From positions 221,718-285,717 of the forward strand of contig CABQGK010000003.1 of assembly GCA_902463725.1 (NCBI GenBank): 64,000 nt of DNA, read 5' to 3'. The first letter of the stretch is position 1, and each line of letters starts with the position of its first letter. Source of the DNA: an uncultured Sutterella sp. GTDB lineage: Bacteria > Pseudomonadota > Gammaproteobacteria > Burkholderiales > Burkholderiaceae_F. Below are positions 9,728-18,325 of the stretch, in pieces. Under the pieces are notes generated by a model that saw only the letters and a list, made by a program, of their open reading frames with translations, made no database searches and was not told where the DNA came from. The position numbers and the translations under genes were made by a program.

Positions 9728-9815
9728 TCAAACTTCTCCTCAAAGATTTCATCGTCTGCGCTGCTCGCCGCTCTTTGCGCACTTGCTGGCGCCATAGCAC
9801 GGCAACAATCATGCG

Positions 9816-10751
9816 TTAAGCGAGAGAGAGCGAGCTGCGGCCTCTCTCATGCGTCAGCGTAACCCGTGCGCCAAATGGCAATGAGGCCTTTTCATGAATA
9901 TGCCCAAAAGGCAGTCCCGTCACAATCGGAATTCCCTCTCGGCGCTGCGCGTCTTCTAGCGCGTGAGCTAAAGAGAAGTCCCCCGCCCAAGCACAGGCTC
10001 GATCAGCCCCAGCACAGTCGCCCACCACAATGGCACGCACCCCACGCAAGGCGCCCGCAAGCGAGAGTGCCACGAGCATACGATCAATTTTATAGGCCGC
10101 CTCACCCACGTCCTCAATGAAGAGAATGCTCTCAGAGAAGCGCGGAAAATACTCGCTGCCTAACAAAGCACAAAGGACCGTGAGGTTTCCACCCCAAAGG
10201 GTGCCCGTTGTCGAAAAGCGCTCTGCGCAGCCGAGCGCTTCTGCGCCCGACCAAGCCAGTGAAAATGACTTTCGACCAAGCACCATCTCAAGGCCCTCTA
10301 GCGTGAGCGCCGCAGGCTCAATCAAGTCCTTGAGCGTCGGGCCCTGCCAACTCGCCTGTTCCAACTTTGCATAGAAAGCGAGATTGAGCGCGGTAAAGTC
10401 GGAAAAACCCACAAGCGGCGGCATCGTGGCGCTATGCGCGGCAAGTGCCTCCCAATCGAGTAGCGGCAGGATACGCGCTGCCCCCCATCCGCCGCGTAGT
10501 GCCATCACCATATCGGCGGGCACTTCGGTGAGCGCTGCCATCAGGTCGCTCGCACGGGCGCTGTCGCACCCTGCAAAGCGCCGATCCTCAAGGTACGCCC
10601 CACCCATCATCGTCACGGTAAAACCAAGCGCTTCAAGTGCAAGCATTGCACGCTCATGCGTTGCCCAGTCGATACTGCCATCAGCGCACTGCCACTGCCG
10701 AGAGGGAGCGACCACCGTAAGACGCACACCTGAAAATCGCGCCTCACTCAT
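9816..10751 (-). CDS. ldcA: Muramoyltetrapeptide LD-carboxypeptidase (S66 family)
   Basis: 311 residues of the serine peptidase family S66, which removes the terminal D-alanine from recycled murein tetrapeptides in the cytoplasm. Visible catalytic elements: the nucleophile Ser117 in GFSDFTAL, Glu213 in LFIEDVGEAAYKIDRM and His284 in PFGHIHEKA; RGGWGAARILP is the usual oxyanion region. The start at 10751 was chosen over an in-frame one at 10781 because CAGGAG precedes this ATG. It overlaps the end of the tadA gene by eight bases, so the two are probably co-translated. Members of this family can also be microcin C immunity proteins (MccF); the genomic context gives no hint of that. Confidence 0.88.
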   Translation of the reverse strand: MSEARFSGVRLTVVAPSRQWQCADGSIDWATHERAMLALEALGFTVTMMGGAYLEDRRFAGCDSARASDLMAALTEVPADMVMALRGGWGAARILPLLDWEALAAHSATMPPLVGFSDFTALNLAFYAKLEQASWQGPTLKDLIEPAALTLEGLEMVLGRKSFSLAWSGAEALGCAERFSTTGTLWGGNLTVLCALLGSEYFPRFSESILFIEDVGEAAYKIDRMLVALSLAGALRGVRAIVVGDCAGADRACAWAGDFSLAHALEDAQRREGIPIVTGLPFGHIHEKASLPFGARVTLTHERGRSSLSLA

Positions 10752-11664
10752 GTTTATCGCTCCTGTTACGCTTATCGGCAAAAAAACGAGTCAATAGCCC
10801 TTGCGCCGCTTCCGCGTAGCAGCCCGAGCACACGAGCGGATGATGGTTTAGCCCCCGCTGCTCAAAGAGATCAAACGCCCCACCCATAGCACCCATGCGA
10901 GTATCCCCTGCGGCAAAGACAACCCGCGGCACGCGTGCCTGAACAATAGCCCCCGCACACATGGGACAAGGCTCTAGCGTTACGTAGAGCGTCGTCTCTT
11001 CCAAGCGGTAATTGCTCAGCGCTTTAGCGCCTTCTCGTAGCACCAGCACTTCCGCATGCGCTGTAGGATCACAGTGCGCACGCGTACGATTGCCTGCTCT
11101 CGCAATCAACTTGTCGCCGGCCACAAGCACCGCCCCCACAGGCACTTCACCCATATCGGCTGCTTTTTGTGCCTCGGCCAAAGCAAGCGCCATCCACTTT
11201 TCATCATTCTCTGGACGCGCCCAAGCCTTGGGCTTACTGTTAACGCTACGGTTTAGGTCGGAAAGGAACTCGCGCACCCGTTGCTGGCGCTCAACAAGAA
11301 TGGTTTGCGCGCTTTCAATCTCATCGATGAGACGGTGCCGGCTCACCCCTTCTCGCGCTTTCTGTAACCGGTCAAAGCCGCCGTCAGCAGCCTGAATCAA
11401 TCCGAGTTTGAGCGCGGCACTCAACAATTCACCAGGCTCGGCACGAATCCACTGACCTTCATCTTTGAGGAAACGCGTCGCCACATCCAGTGCAACATTT
11501 TCATCAAAGTGCTCTGGTAGCCCCAAGCACCAGGCACCGAGCACAACACGTTCATCGTCAGGACTCTTACGGATGCTCGCAAGCGGTGAACCTCGACGCA
11601 GGGTCAGTTGACAAAACCGTTCAATATCCGCAATCGTATAGTCACTAGGCGGCAAGGTATACAT
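10744..11664 (-). CDS. tadA: tRNA adenosine(34) deaminase TadA with an N-terminal extension
   Basis: 306 residues, about twice the usual TadA length (150-180). The C-terminal half (from about residue 153) is a complete TadA: zinc ligand and proton shuttle in HAE (203-205), PCPMC (232-236), and GAVLV in the core. It converts A34 to inosine in tRNA-Arg(ACG). The first 150 residues (MYTLPPSDYT onward) form a predicted helical domain that I do not recognise, ending in a charged helix (EIESAQTILVERQQRVREFL) and a linker. The start at 11664 has AAAAGGAA upstream; a longer in-frame start at 11712 would run into the preceding gene. It overlaps ldcA by eight bases. Confidence 0.85.
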   Translation of the reverse strand: MYTLPPSDYTIADIERFCQLTLRRGSPLASIRKSPDDERVVLGAWCLGLPEHFDENVALDVATRFLKDEGQWIRAEPGELLSAALKLGLIQAADGGFDRLQKAREGVSRHRLIDEIESAQTILVERQQRVREFLSDLNRSVNSKPKAWARPENDEKWMALALAEAQKAADMGEVPVGAVLVAGDKLIARAGNRTRAHCDPTAHAEVLVLREGAKALSNYRLEETTLYVTLEPCPMCAGAIVQARVPRVVFAAGDTRMGAMGGAFDLFEQRGLNHHPLVCSGCYAEAAQGLLTRFFADKRNRSDKHE

Positions 11665-11677
11665 GTTGGATTTCCTT

Positions 11678-12127
11678 TTAATAGGTCCTAGCCTTAAAGC
11701 GGCGGGAGGCACGCGTCAGTAGCCAAAGCCACGCAACCAAGAGTAGCGCCGAAAGCACCAGCGCCACGTACACCTCCCAGGGATGCGTTGAAAGCACAAT
11801 CCAGTAACGAAGCACCAACTGCGCCGTGATGAAAACCCCTAACCACCAAGGCGACGCACCCGTGTCTCGCACACGACGCACAATCATCGCCAACATGGGC
11901 ACAATGGTACCAAGCGCCCAAATGATGTTGAGCGCGCCACTGACCCAGATGATGGCCTCTGCATTCGGGACAAACTGACCGAGCAGCACCACTACCGCAT
12001 TCAGCGCGTAGGAAATGAGCACATAAAAAAGAAAGAACGACCAAAACTCACGGCGTGAACTAACGCCAGAGAAATTTGCGAAGTTTTCCTTAGAAAAGGC
12101 ACTCAGAAAAAGCTGCCACATACTCAT
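11678..12127 (-). CDS. DUF805 family membrane protein
   Basis: 149 residues with four hydrophobic segments. The family hallmarks are visible: an amphipathic start, the GVSSRREFWSFFLF segment before the first helix and the RRVRDTG motif in the middle. It is an inner-membrane protein of unknown function. The start at 12127 was chosen because AGAGGTG lies upstream; an in-frame start at 12160 has no such site. It ends 13 bases before the tadA start and follows the U32 gene after 42 bases, so it probably shares their transcript. Confidence 0.85.
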   Translation of the reverse strand: MSMWQLFLSAFSKENFANFSGVSSRREFWSFFLFYVLISYALNAVVVLLGQFVPNAEAIIWVSGALNIIWALGTIVPMLAMIVRRVRDTGASPWWLGVFITAQLVLRYWIVLSTHPWEVYVALVLSALLLVAWLWLLTRASRRFKARTY

Positions 12128-12169
12128 ATTGCACCTCTGATCAGACTCTACTGCCAGCATTCATCACAC

Positions 12170-13414
12170 TCAACGTTGTGCTGGCTCAATACGATAGAGT
12201 TTATCGTGTGCACGCACGCGTTCAGGCACACGGAACGTGACTTCATCACCTTTACGCGCAAGCTTGCCTTCTCTATCGTTGACCCGTAAACCTTCGATGC
12301 GCAGACGAACCGCCCCCGTTGTGGGCCCCGTCACCAAAACCGTATCCCCCTCTCTCAGTTCTCCGCTCTGCAGCCGAAACCAACCCACGGCAGGCTTGGC
12401 GTAGTAGTCGAGGCACTCCCCAGCGAACACCTTGCGCTCAGTGGCTTGAGAGCCGCTACCGCTCGTGAGCTCAGGCATTTTGGCACCCAAATAGTAGCCG
12501 TCCCAAAACCCACGGTTAAAGACCGTTGCAAGTCGCGTATCCCAGTCCGAGCGTTCAGCCTCGGCCCAATGTCCTTCAGCAATGGCACAAAGCGCTTCAT
12601 GATAAGCAGCGGTGACCGTACGCACATATTCAGGCCCCCGTGCACGACCCTCGATTTTGAACACTCGCACGCCCGCTGCCACCATCTTGTCGAGAAAACC
12701 AATTGTCTTCAAGTCGCGCGGTGAAAAGATATGCCCATCTTCAACAGCGAATTCGATATCGCGTTCACGATCCTTCACAATATACTCACGCCGGCAACTC
12801 TGCAGGCACTCACCACGATTAGCACTACTGCCACGAGAGGCCTCTGAGAGCCAACAACGGCCGCTTACGGCCATGCAAAAGGCACCGTGGCAAAACATCT
12901 CTAGACGCACGGGCTTGCCTGAAGGACCCAAAATAGGCTCGCTCTGCACCCGTTCATGAATATGCGCCACCTGCGCAAGCGTAAGCTCCCGTGCTAGCAC
13001 CGCCACATCCGCAAACTGCGCATAAAACTTGAGCGCAGCGATGTTACCGATATTGAGCTGCGTTGAGAGATGCACCTCAAGGCCAGCGTGCCGCGCCGCC
13101 AGCATAGCAGCCACATCCGCCACAATGACCGCAGAGATACCCGCGCTTGCGGCGGCGTCCATCAACGCTTGCAACGCTGGCATATCCTCGTCATAGAGCA
13201 CCGTATTGACCGTGAGATAGCTACGCACGCCATGGTCGCGGCAGCGCTTTGCGAGCTCAGGGAGATCGGCAGTACTAAAAGCGCGCGCTGAATGCGCACG
13301 CATATTGAGGTGTCCAACACCAAAGTAGACGGCGTCCGCGCCCCCTTGAAAGGCTGCTTGCATTGCCTCAAGCGAGCCAGCGGGTGCCATGAGTTCAAAA
13401 TCGCTTCTTTCCAT
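12170..13414 (-). CDS. U32 family protein (TrhP/RlhA type RNA hydroxylation factor)
   Basis: 414 residues of the U32 'collagenase-like peptidase' family, members of which (TrhP/YegQ, RlhA/YdcP) are now linked to prephenate-dependent hydroxylation of tRNA or rRNA. ELMAPAGSLEAMQAAFQGGADAVYFG is split here into its parts: APAGS (about 10-14) and GADAVYFG. A cysteine cluster probably binds an iron-sulfur group: C in MFCHGAFC, GRCWLSE and GECLQSCRREY. The length fits YegQ better than YdcP. It begins 12 bases after the hydrogenase stop, so it may be co-transcribed with that operon. The exact RNA target cannot be read from the sequence. Confidence 0.85.
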   Translation of the reverse strand: MERSDFELMAPAGSLEAMQAAFQGGADAVYFGVGHLNMRAHSARAFSTADLPELAKRCRDHGVRSYLTVNTVLYDEDMPALQALMDAAASAGISAVIVADVAAMLAARHAGLEVHLSTQLNIGNIAALKFYAQFADVAVLARELTLAQVAHIHERVQSEPILGPSGKPVRLEMFCHGAFCMAVSGRCWLSEASRGSSANRGECLQSCRREYIVKDRERDIEFAVEDGHIFSPRDLKTIGFLDKMVAAGVRVFKIEGRARGPEYVRTVTAAYHEALCAIAEGHWAEAERSDWDTRLATVFNRGFWDGYYLGAKMPELTSGSGSQATERKVFAGECLDYYAKPAVGWFRLQSGELREGDTVLVTGPTTGAVRLRIEGLRVNDREGKLARKGDEVTFRVPERVRAHDKLYRIEPAQR

Positions 13415-13426
13415 TCTTCTCTTACA

Positions 13427-15262
13427 TTAGCTACGGTTAGTGAGCTTAATGCGTGATTCTACTTGCGAATAGGTAAGCGTCCGAGGCGTTTGACGACGGT
13501 TTTCATAGTCACAGTGCAACAATTCATGCGCGCGCTCACCGGTAGGCTCCCCGAGGAAGTTCTCATAGAGCGCAAGCACATCGGGATTCTCATGCGCACC
13601 CTTCATGGCACTACCCTTGTCAATTTGATACACACGCGCTTGGCGCTTAGCAAGCGCGCGCAGCCACCCTGCGCCTCGAGCCGTACCACCCCCGCCAATA
13701 CAGCCCCCAGGACAGGCCATCACTTCGACGAAGTGATAGGGCGAGCGCCCTTGACGCACTAGGGTGAGCATCGCTTCCGCTGCGCGCATCCCATAGACAA
13801 CAGCAACCCGTAGCGGCCCAAAACGTTCGGTCTCAACCACCGCTTCTTTGGTGTTAGCGAGTCCGCGCACAGGCTCGAGCGCGAGTGTGCCAAACGCAGG
13901 TCCTCCCGCTTTCGCGGCCACCGTACGCATGGCGCTTTCCATCACACCACCCGTGCTCGCAAAGAGCTGACCGCCACCCGAGGCTTGCGTCATCAAGAGT
14001 TGATCAAATGGCTCGGGGGCAATGCTCAGGAGATCAATACCGCGCCGTCTGAGGAGATCGACGAGCTCTTGAACCGTCAACACTAGATCCACATCACACG
14101 CATCATGGTGCCGCAAAGAGGGCTTTGCTGCCTCACCCTTTTTGGCCGTGCACGGCATGATGGAAATGTGGCGAATTCGACTCGCATCGAGCCCCAAGCG
14201 CTCAGGCAAATAGGTTTTGACCAATGCGCCGAAAATCTGCTGCGGAGAGCGCGTTGAGGAAAGGTGCGCTAATAAATCTGGTGCCCGCTTTTCCATGTGG
14301 TTAACCCACCCAGGGCAACACGACGTGAACATGGTTTTGGGTTTATCGAGCATACCGTTTTCAGCCTGCTCAGTGAGCCGCGCCATGAGCTCTGTGCCCT
14401 CTTCCATGATGGTGACATCTGCTGCCCAGCGCGTATCCATCACAAACGCGGCGCCGAGTCGCTTAAGCGCGGCCACCAGCTCACCCTCTAGGTTGGTTCC
14501 TGCGGGCGCGCCCACCAACTCACTCACCGCAATACGGGTGGCGGGTGCAAACTGAACCACCACCGTAATCTCGGGATCCTCGAGCCAATCCAATGCCGTA
14601 TCGCATTGATTTTTCACTGCTAGCGCGCCCGTTGGACAAACCAAACCACATTGACCACACTGGATGCAACGGTTGGAAGCTACCCACGGGGCACCATCAA
14701 AACCAATGCGTGCATCGGTCCCCGTTTCTTCAAAGGTAATCGCTCCAATGCCATGGAGCGCTCGACACACCTCGACGCAGCGCAGGCAACGAATACATTT
14801 GTCTGCGGTAAAAACGAGCCCAGTTTCCGAGAGATCTACCCCGTGACGCGTGTTCAACGTGCCTGAGAGCCCTTCGGTATTAAGTCCCACGCGCGCCGCC
14901 ACTTCCTGTAGCTCACAAGCGCCGTGTCGTGCGCACCGAGAGCACGTCTCACAATGATCCATAAAAAGCAGTTCGGCCTGAAGGCGTTGCGCGGCTCGAC
15001 ACCGTGCTGAGGCGGTCGTAATCACATCTGCAGCCTCTATTCGCGTGTCGCAAGCGCTCACCAAACGGTTCTCAGCCCCTGGCTTTGCGCACTCCACAAG
15101 ACACATACGACAGGTGCCAGGATGGTGGTTGAGCGCGGAAAACTCACAAAGCGTCGGAATAAAAAAACCCTCACGGCGTGCAACCGTGAGAATCGTCTCA
15201 CCCTCAGCGAATTCAACTTCGCGCCCATTCATGAGCGCCTTCTGTTTCAGAGCTTCTGTCAT
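13427..15262 (-). CDS. hydA: [FeFe]-hydrogenase catalytic subunit, NuoG-like N-terminus
   Basis: 611 residues with a full set of redox centres. An N-terminal [2Fe-2S] domain has Cys39, 51, 54 and 71. A His/Cys cluster follows (His103, Cys107, 110, 116), then a two-cluster ferredoxin domain (Cys156, 159, 162, 166 and 199, 202, 205, 209). The H-cluster domain carries all three signatures: TSCCPGW (313-319), MPCTAKKGE (369-377) and EVMACPGGCIGGGG (513-526). The C-terminal small-subunit segment (YENFLGEP, ELLHCDY) is present. This looks like a complete, catalytically competent group A enzyme reducing protons or oxidising H2. Its start overlaps the stop of the upstream flavoprotein by one base. 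No maturase genes hydE, hydF or hydG are in the window. Confidence 0.93.
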   Translation of the reverse strand: MTEALKQKALMNGREVEFAEGETILTVARREGFFIPTLCEFSALNHHPGTCRMCLVECAKPGAENRLVSACDTRIEAADVITTASARCRAAQRLQAELLFMDHCETCSRCARHGACELQEVAARVGLNTEGLSGTLNTRHGVDLSETGLVFTADKCIRCLRCVEVCRALHGIGAITFEETGTDARIGFDGAPWVASNRCIQCGQCGLVCPTGALAVKNQCDTALDWLEDPEITVVVQFAPATRIAVSELVGAPAGTNLEGELVAALKRLGAAFVMDTRWAADVTIMEEGTELMARLTEQAENGMLDKPKTMFTSCCPGWVNHMEKRAPDLLAHLSSTRSPQQIFGALVKTYLPERLGLDASRIRHISIMPCTAKKGEAAKPSLRHHDACDVDLVLTVQELVDLLRRRGIDLLSIAPEPFDQLLMTQASGGGQLFASTGGVMESAMRTVAAKAGGPAFGTLALEPVRGLANTKEAVVETERFGPLRVAVVYGMRAAEAMLTLVRQGRSPYHFVEVMACPGGCIGGGGTARGAGWLRALAKRQARVYQIDKGSAMKGAHENPDVLALYENFLGEPTGERAHELLHCDYENRRQTPRTLTYSQVESRIKLTNRS

Positions 15263-17271
15263 CAGAGCGCCTCCAGCGGTGCGTTACCCGGAATATGGCT
15301 GAGCGTGGAGACCGCAAAAAGTCGATAGCATCGCATGCACCGTTTGGACTCCGCCCAAGCTTGCTCCTTGGTAAAGCCCTGTTCCACCTCATCCCAGTTC
15401 GTCGTACGTGTCTCGGCTGGCAGGCGTCGCATAGCTGCCCGTTCAATTTTCACCACGGCGCGATCTGGCTCACAGTCGCCAAGCAAATCTGCCTCTGCAA
15501 TCAGCTCCGCCATCCGGCGCCGAGCGATAAAGCTTTTGCCTTGACTCGCGAGGTACTCATCAATGGCGCTCGCAGCTTGTTGCCCTTGAGCCATGCCCCA
15601 GATGAGGCTGGTAGGACCGCTCACCGCATCGCCCCCAGCAAACACCCCCGCGCGACTCGTTGCTAGGGCGTCGTCAACCTCGATGGTGCCTCGACGCGTC
15701 AAGCGGATGCCATCCTCAGGACTAAAGATCGACGTATCCATCTTCTGTCCAATCGCTGCCACCACATAGCGGCAGGGTATGACGAATTCACTCCCTGGGA
15801 TCGGCTCTACACTTGGGCGTCCCGATCGGTCGGGCGCACCAGGCCGCATACGAACCAGTTTGAGACCAACCACACGACCCTCCTCGGTCAGTACCGCAAC
15901 AGGCGCCGTAAGAAACTCAAACGCAACACCCTCTTCCATGGCGCTGTCGATTTCCTCTGCGTCAGCTGGCGCACTCTCACGTGTGCGACGGTAGCTCACA
16001 CTCACTCGCGCACCCGCCTTTACCAAGCGTCTGGCACTGCGGCAACAATCCATGGCAACATTACCGCACCCAACCACGACGACATCGCCCTCAAGAGCGG
16101 GGACTTCACCATGCGCCTGCGCTCGCTCAATCTCAAGCAAGAAATCCAACCCTTTGAGATAGCCCTGCGCGGCAGTATCCTCACCATCAAGGCCCAAGTA
16201 TTGTCCCATCGCGCAACCGACGCCCAAAAACACAGCGTCATAACCGCGCTTGACCAAGGAATCAATCGAAAAATCCCGCCCCAAGCGTTGCCCATAGAAA
16301 TAATGCCCACCAAGCTGCTCAATGCTATCGGTCTCAGCATCGATGAGTTCATTAGAGAGTCGATACTTGGGAATACCCAAGCGCGCCATCCCGCCTGCGC
16401 CCTCTTGTTCCTCGAAGATATCAACCTGATGGCCGAGTTTGAGCAGGTGGTAAGCACACGTGATTCCCGCGGGCCCCGCACCGACGACGGCCACGCGTTT
16501 TTCAAGGGGTGAGTCTTTGACACGAGCCTCCCCCTTAAAGAGAGAGGCGATCGTACAACCGAGCTGATCCGCGGCAAAGCGCTTCAAGTCTTTGATAGCG
16601 ACTGGACGATCCACTTGGTTACGGACGCAAGCGCCCTCACAAGGACGCACGCAAACGCGACCGCAGGAGCCAACCAGCGGGTAGTGCTCAAGGAGCACGC
16701 CCGTGGCCAGTTCGGGATGTCCATCGCGAATGTAGTCGATGTAGCGTGGGATATTGACGTGCGCAGGGCACGCCTCTATACAGGGCGCCGTCGCAACGCT
16801 ATAAAAATCACGACCCGTCTCAGGCATCTTGGGTGCGTCCTTAAGGAGCTCAGGGAAATGCGTGAGCGCACCCAATAGCGCTGCTGGCGTTGAAAGGCCA
16901 ATACCACAAAGACTCGTTTCGGCCATCTGACGCGCAATCCGCTCGATGCGCGACCAGTCCACCTGAGCGCCACGGCCATCACGCGCGCAATCTAGCGCCT
17001 CTTCAATGAGCACACTCCCCGCGCGGCACGGTGTACAGCGCCCGCAGGAGAGCTCCCGCACACGTCGCCAGTACCGCCAAAGCACATCGGCTAGCGTGAC
17101 ACGGTTATCAAAAATTAAAAAACCTTGTGGTGCGACAAAGCCACCCACAGGGTTTCCTGGGTTAAAGGCGAGCAACGACGAAAGCGGCAAATCCTCGGGC
17201 ACATCACCATCAATGCACCGTCTATTGTCGTAGACGCGCCCTCTCCAAACGCCGTAGATTAATTCATCCAT
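15262..17271 (-). CDS. NuoF iron-sulfur domain fused to GltD-like flavoprotein, hydrogenase partner
   Basis: 669 residues in two parts. Residues 1-145 match only the C-terminal portion of NuoF/HydB, with a [4Fe-4S] site (Cys76, 79, 82 and Cys122); the FMN/NADH-binding fold of a normal NuoF is absent. Residues 160-640 resemble the small subunit of glutamate synthase (GltD) and related NAD(P)H:acceptor flavoproteins. They hold an N-terminal cysteine-rich cluster region (C164, C168, then CGRVCVRPCEGAC), an FAD motif VVGAGPAG and an NAD(P)H motif VVVVGCGNVAMDCCRSA. It overlaps hydA by one base, so the two are surely co-expressed. It probably passes electrons between NAD(P)H and the hydrogenase. 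A bifurcating role is possible but unproven. Confidence 0.88.
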   Translation of the reverse strand: MDELIYGVWRGRVYDNRRCIDGDVPEDLPLSSLLAFNPGNPVGGFVAPQGFLIFDNRVTLADVLWRYWRRVRELSCGRCTPCRAGSVLIEEALDCARDGRGAQVDWSRIERIARQMAETSLCGIGLSTPAALLGALTHFPELLKDAPKMPETGRDFYSVATAPCIEACPAHVNIPRYIDYIRDGHPELATGVLLEHYPLVGSCGRVCVRPCEGACVRNQVDRPVAIKDLKRFAADQLGCTIASLFKGEARVKDSPLEKRVAVVGAGPAGITCAYHLLKLGHQVDIFEEQEGAGGMARLGIPKYRLSNELIDAETDSIEQLGGHYFYGQRLGRDFSIDSLVKRGYDAVFLGVGCAMGQYLGLDGEDTAAQGYLKGLDFLLEIERAQAHGEVPALEGDVVVVGCGNVAMDCCRSARRLVKAGARVSVSYRRTRESAPADAEEIDSAMEEGVAFEFLTAPVAVLTEEGRVVGLKLVRMRPGAPDRSGRPSVEPIPGSEFVIPCRYVVAAIGQKMDTSIFSPEDGIRLTRRGTIEVDDALATSRAGVFAGGDAVSGPTSLIWGMAQGQQAASAIDEYLASQGKSFIARRRMAELIAEADLLGDCEPDRAVVKIERAAMRRLPAETRTTNWDEVEQGFTKEQAWAESKRCMRCYRLFAVSTLSHIPGNAPLEAL

Positions 17272-17352
17272 GCTTATTATGGGGTTCGGTGTAATTTTTT
17301 CTACAAACCTGTCGTGCCTTTGGAATCAGGCGCGCAGAATTGGGTTTTTCTT

Positions 17353-17368
17353 GTAGAATTTATTCTAC
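17353..17368. promoter_or_regulatory. Perfect palindrome in the divergent hydrogenase/regulator promoter region
   Basis: GTAGAAT-TT-ATTCTAC is a 16-bp perfect inverted repeat about 82 bases before the hydrogenase-partner start (minus strand) and 169 bases before the YheO-like regulator start (plus strand). A half-site TTCTAC recurs near 17299. Its position between the divergent genes makes it a candidate operator for the hydrogenase operon, the regulator or both. Confidence 0.5.
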
Positions 17369-17536
17369 GTCTGAGCACTGACACGCTACGCACTTTTGTA
17401 AAAAAAGGCGCGAGTTTCGCTTGTCTCACTGACACCGCTCCTGCAAGGCTTGGTACTGGCATGAGCGCAGAGCTAGCGCTCTCAGCGCGTCGGCGTTTGT
17501 GGCCATTGTACTGAAAATTCAATCCCATTTTTAGAA

Positions 17537-18220
17537 ATGAAAAACTCCAGCGCCCCCTACATTTCCTCCCCACTTGCGCAATATGTTCCCATTGCTGATC
17601 TGTTGGTGGCAACGTTTGGCCCTGACTGTGAAGTTGTGCTCCATGACCTGAGCACCCCTGAGCACTCTGTTGTTTACGTTGCCAATGGCACCGTCACAGG
17701 GCGCACGGTGGGCGACAGCTTCCAGCACTTAATTACCCAAGCGCTCATTGCCGATGAAAATCGCAGTGGCATCATCGCCAACTACTACTTCAAGCACCAG
17801 AAGAAAGTGATCCGCTCCAGTTCACTCTTTCTGCGCGATGAACAAAACCGACTCATTGGTGCGCTCTGCATCAACATGGATACCACGCGTGTCACTGAAC
17901 AAATTAAGTTCCTCAATTCGCTCATTCCTGATTTTGAGCACGCCCATGGCAACAGCGCCCCCACAACGCATCAGCTCACCGAATCGATCGATCCCAACCA
18001 CGTGCAACCCAATATGCTCGACGTGGTTACAGACATTATCGACGGAGTGATTCGTCAAGCGCCTAAGCCCTACACACGTGAGCGTCGTTTAGAGATGATC
18101 CGCTTTATGGAATCACGCGGTGTCTTTCTCATGAAGGGCGCGGTTGACCTCGTCGCTGAACGGCTCGAAATGAGCCGCGTGACGGTCTATAGCTACATCG
18201 ATGAGGTTCGCAAGAATTGA
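17537..18220 (+). CDS. YheO-like PAS and HTH transcription regulator
   Basis: 227 residues. The N-terminal half is a YheO-type PAS-like domain (FGPDCEVVLHDL, then VYVANGTVTGRTVGD and the GALCINMD core). The C-terminal part is the matching helix-turn-helix (GAVDLVAERLEMSRVTVYSYIDEVRKN, given here in parts: GAVDLVAERLEM and SRVTVYSYIDEV). The family includes DauR, a regulator of D-arginine catabolism. It lies divergent from the hydrogenase operon and just upstream of a PLP enzyme on the same strand, so either could be its target. I see no strong ribosome binding site, and a different start within the first residues cannot be excluded. Confidence 0.85.
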   Translation: MKNSSAPYISSPLAQYVPIADLLVATFGPDCEVVLHDLSTPEHSVVYVANGTVTGRTVGDSFQHLITQALIADENRSGIIANYYFKHQKKVIRSSSLFLRDEQNRLIGALCINMDTTRVTEQIKFLNSLIPDFEHAHGNSAPTTHQLTESIDPNHVQPNMLDVVTDIIDGVIRQAPKPYTRERRLEMIRFMESRGVFLMKGAVDLVAERLEMSRVTVYSYIDEVRKN

Positions 18221-18325
18221 GTCCCACAAGTGAGCACTCAACGAAATACTTGTTTTTGAGCCAGTGTGCGCTCACTGAGCGCCGTGGCATTAACCCAACA
18301 GAATGTTTCTCCAAGGAGAATTGAA

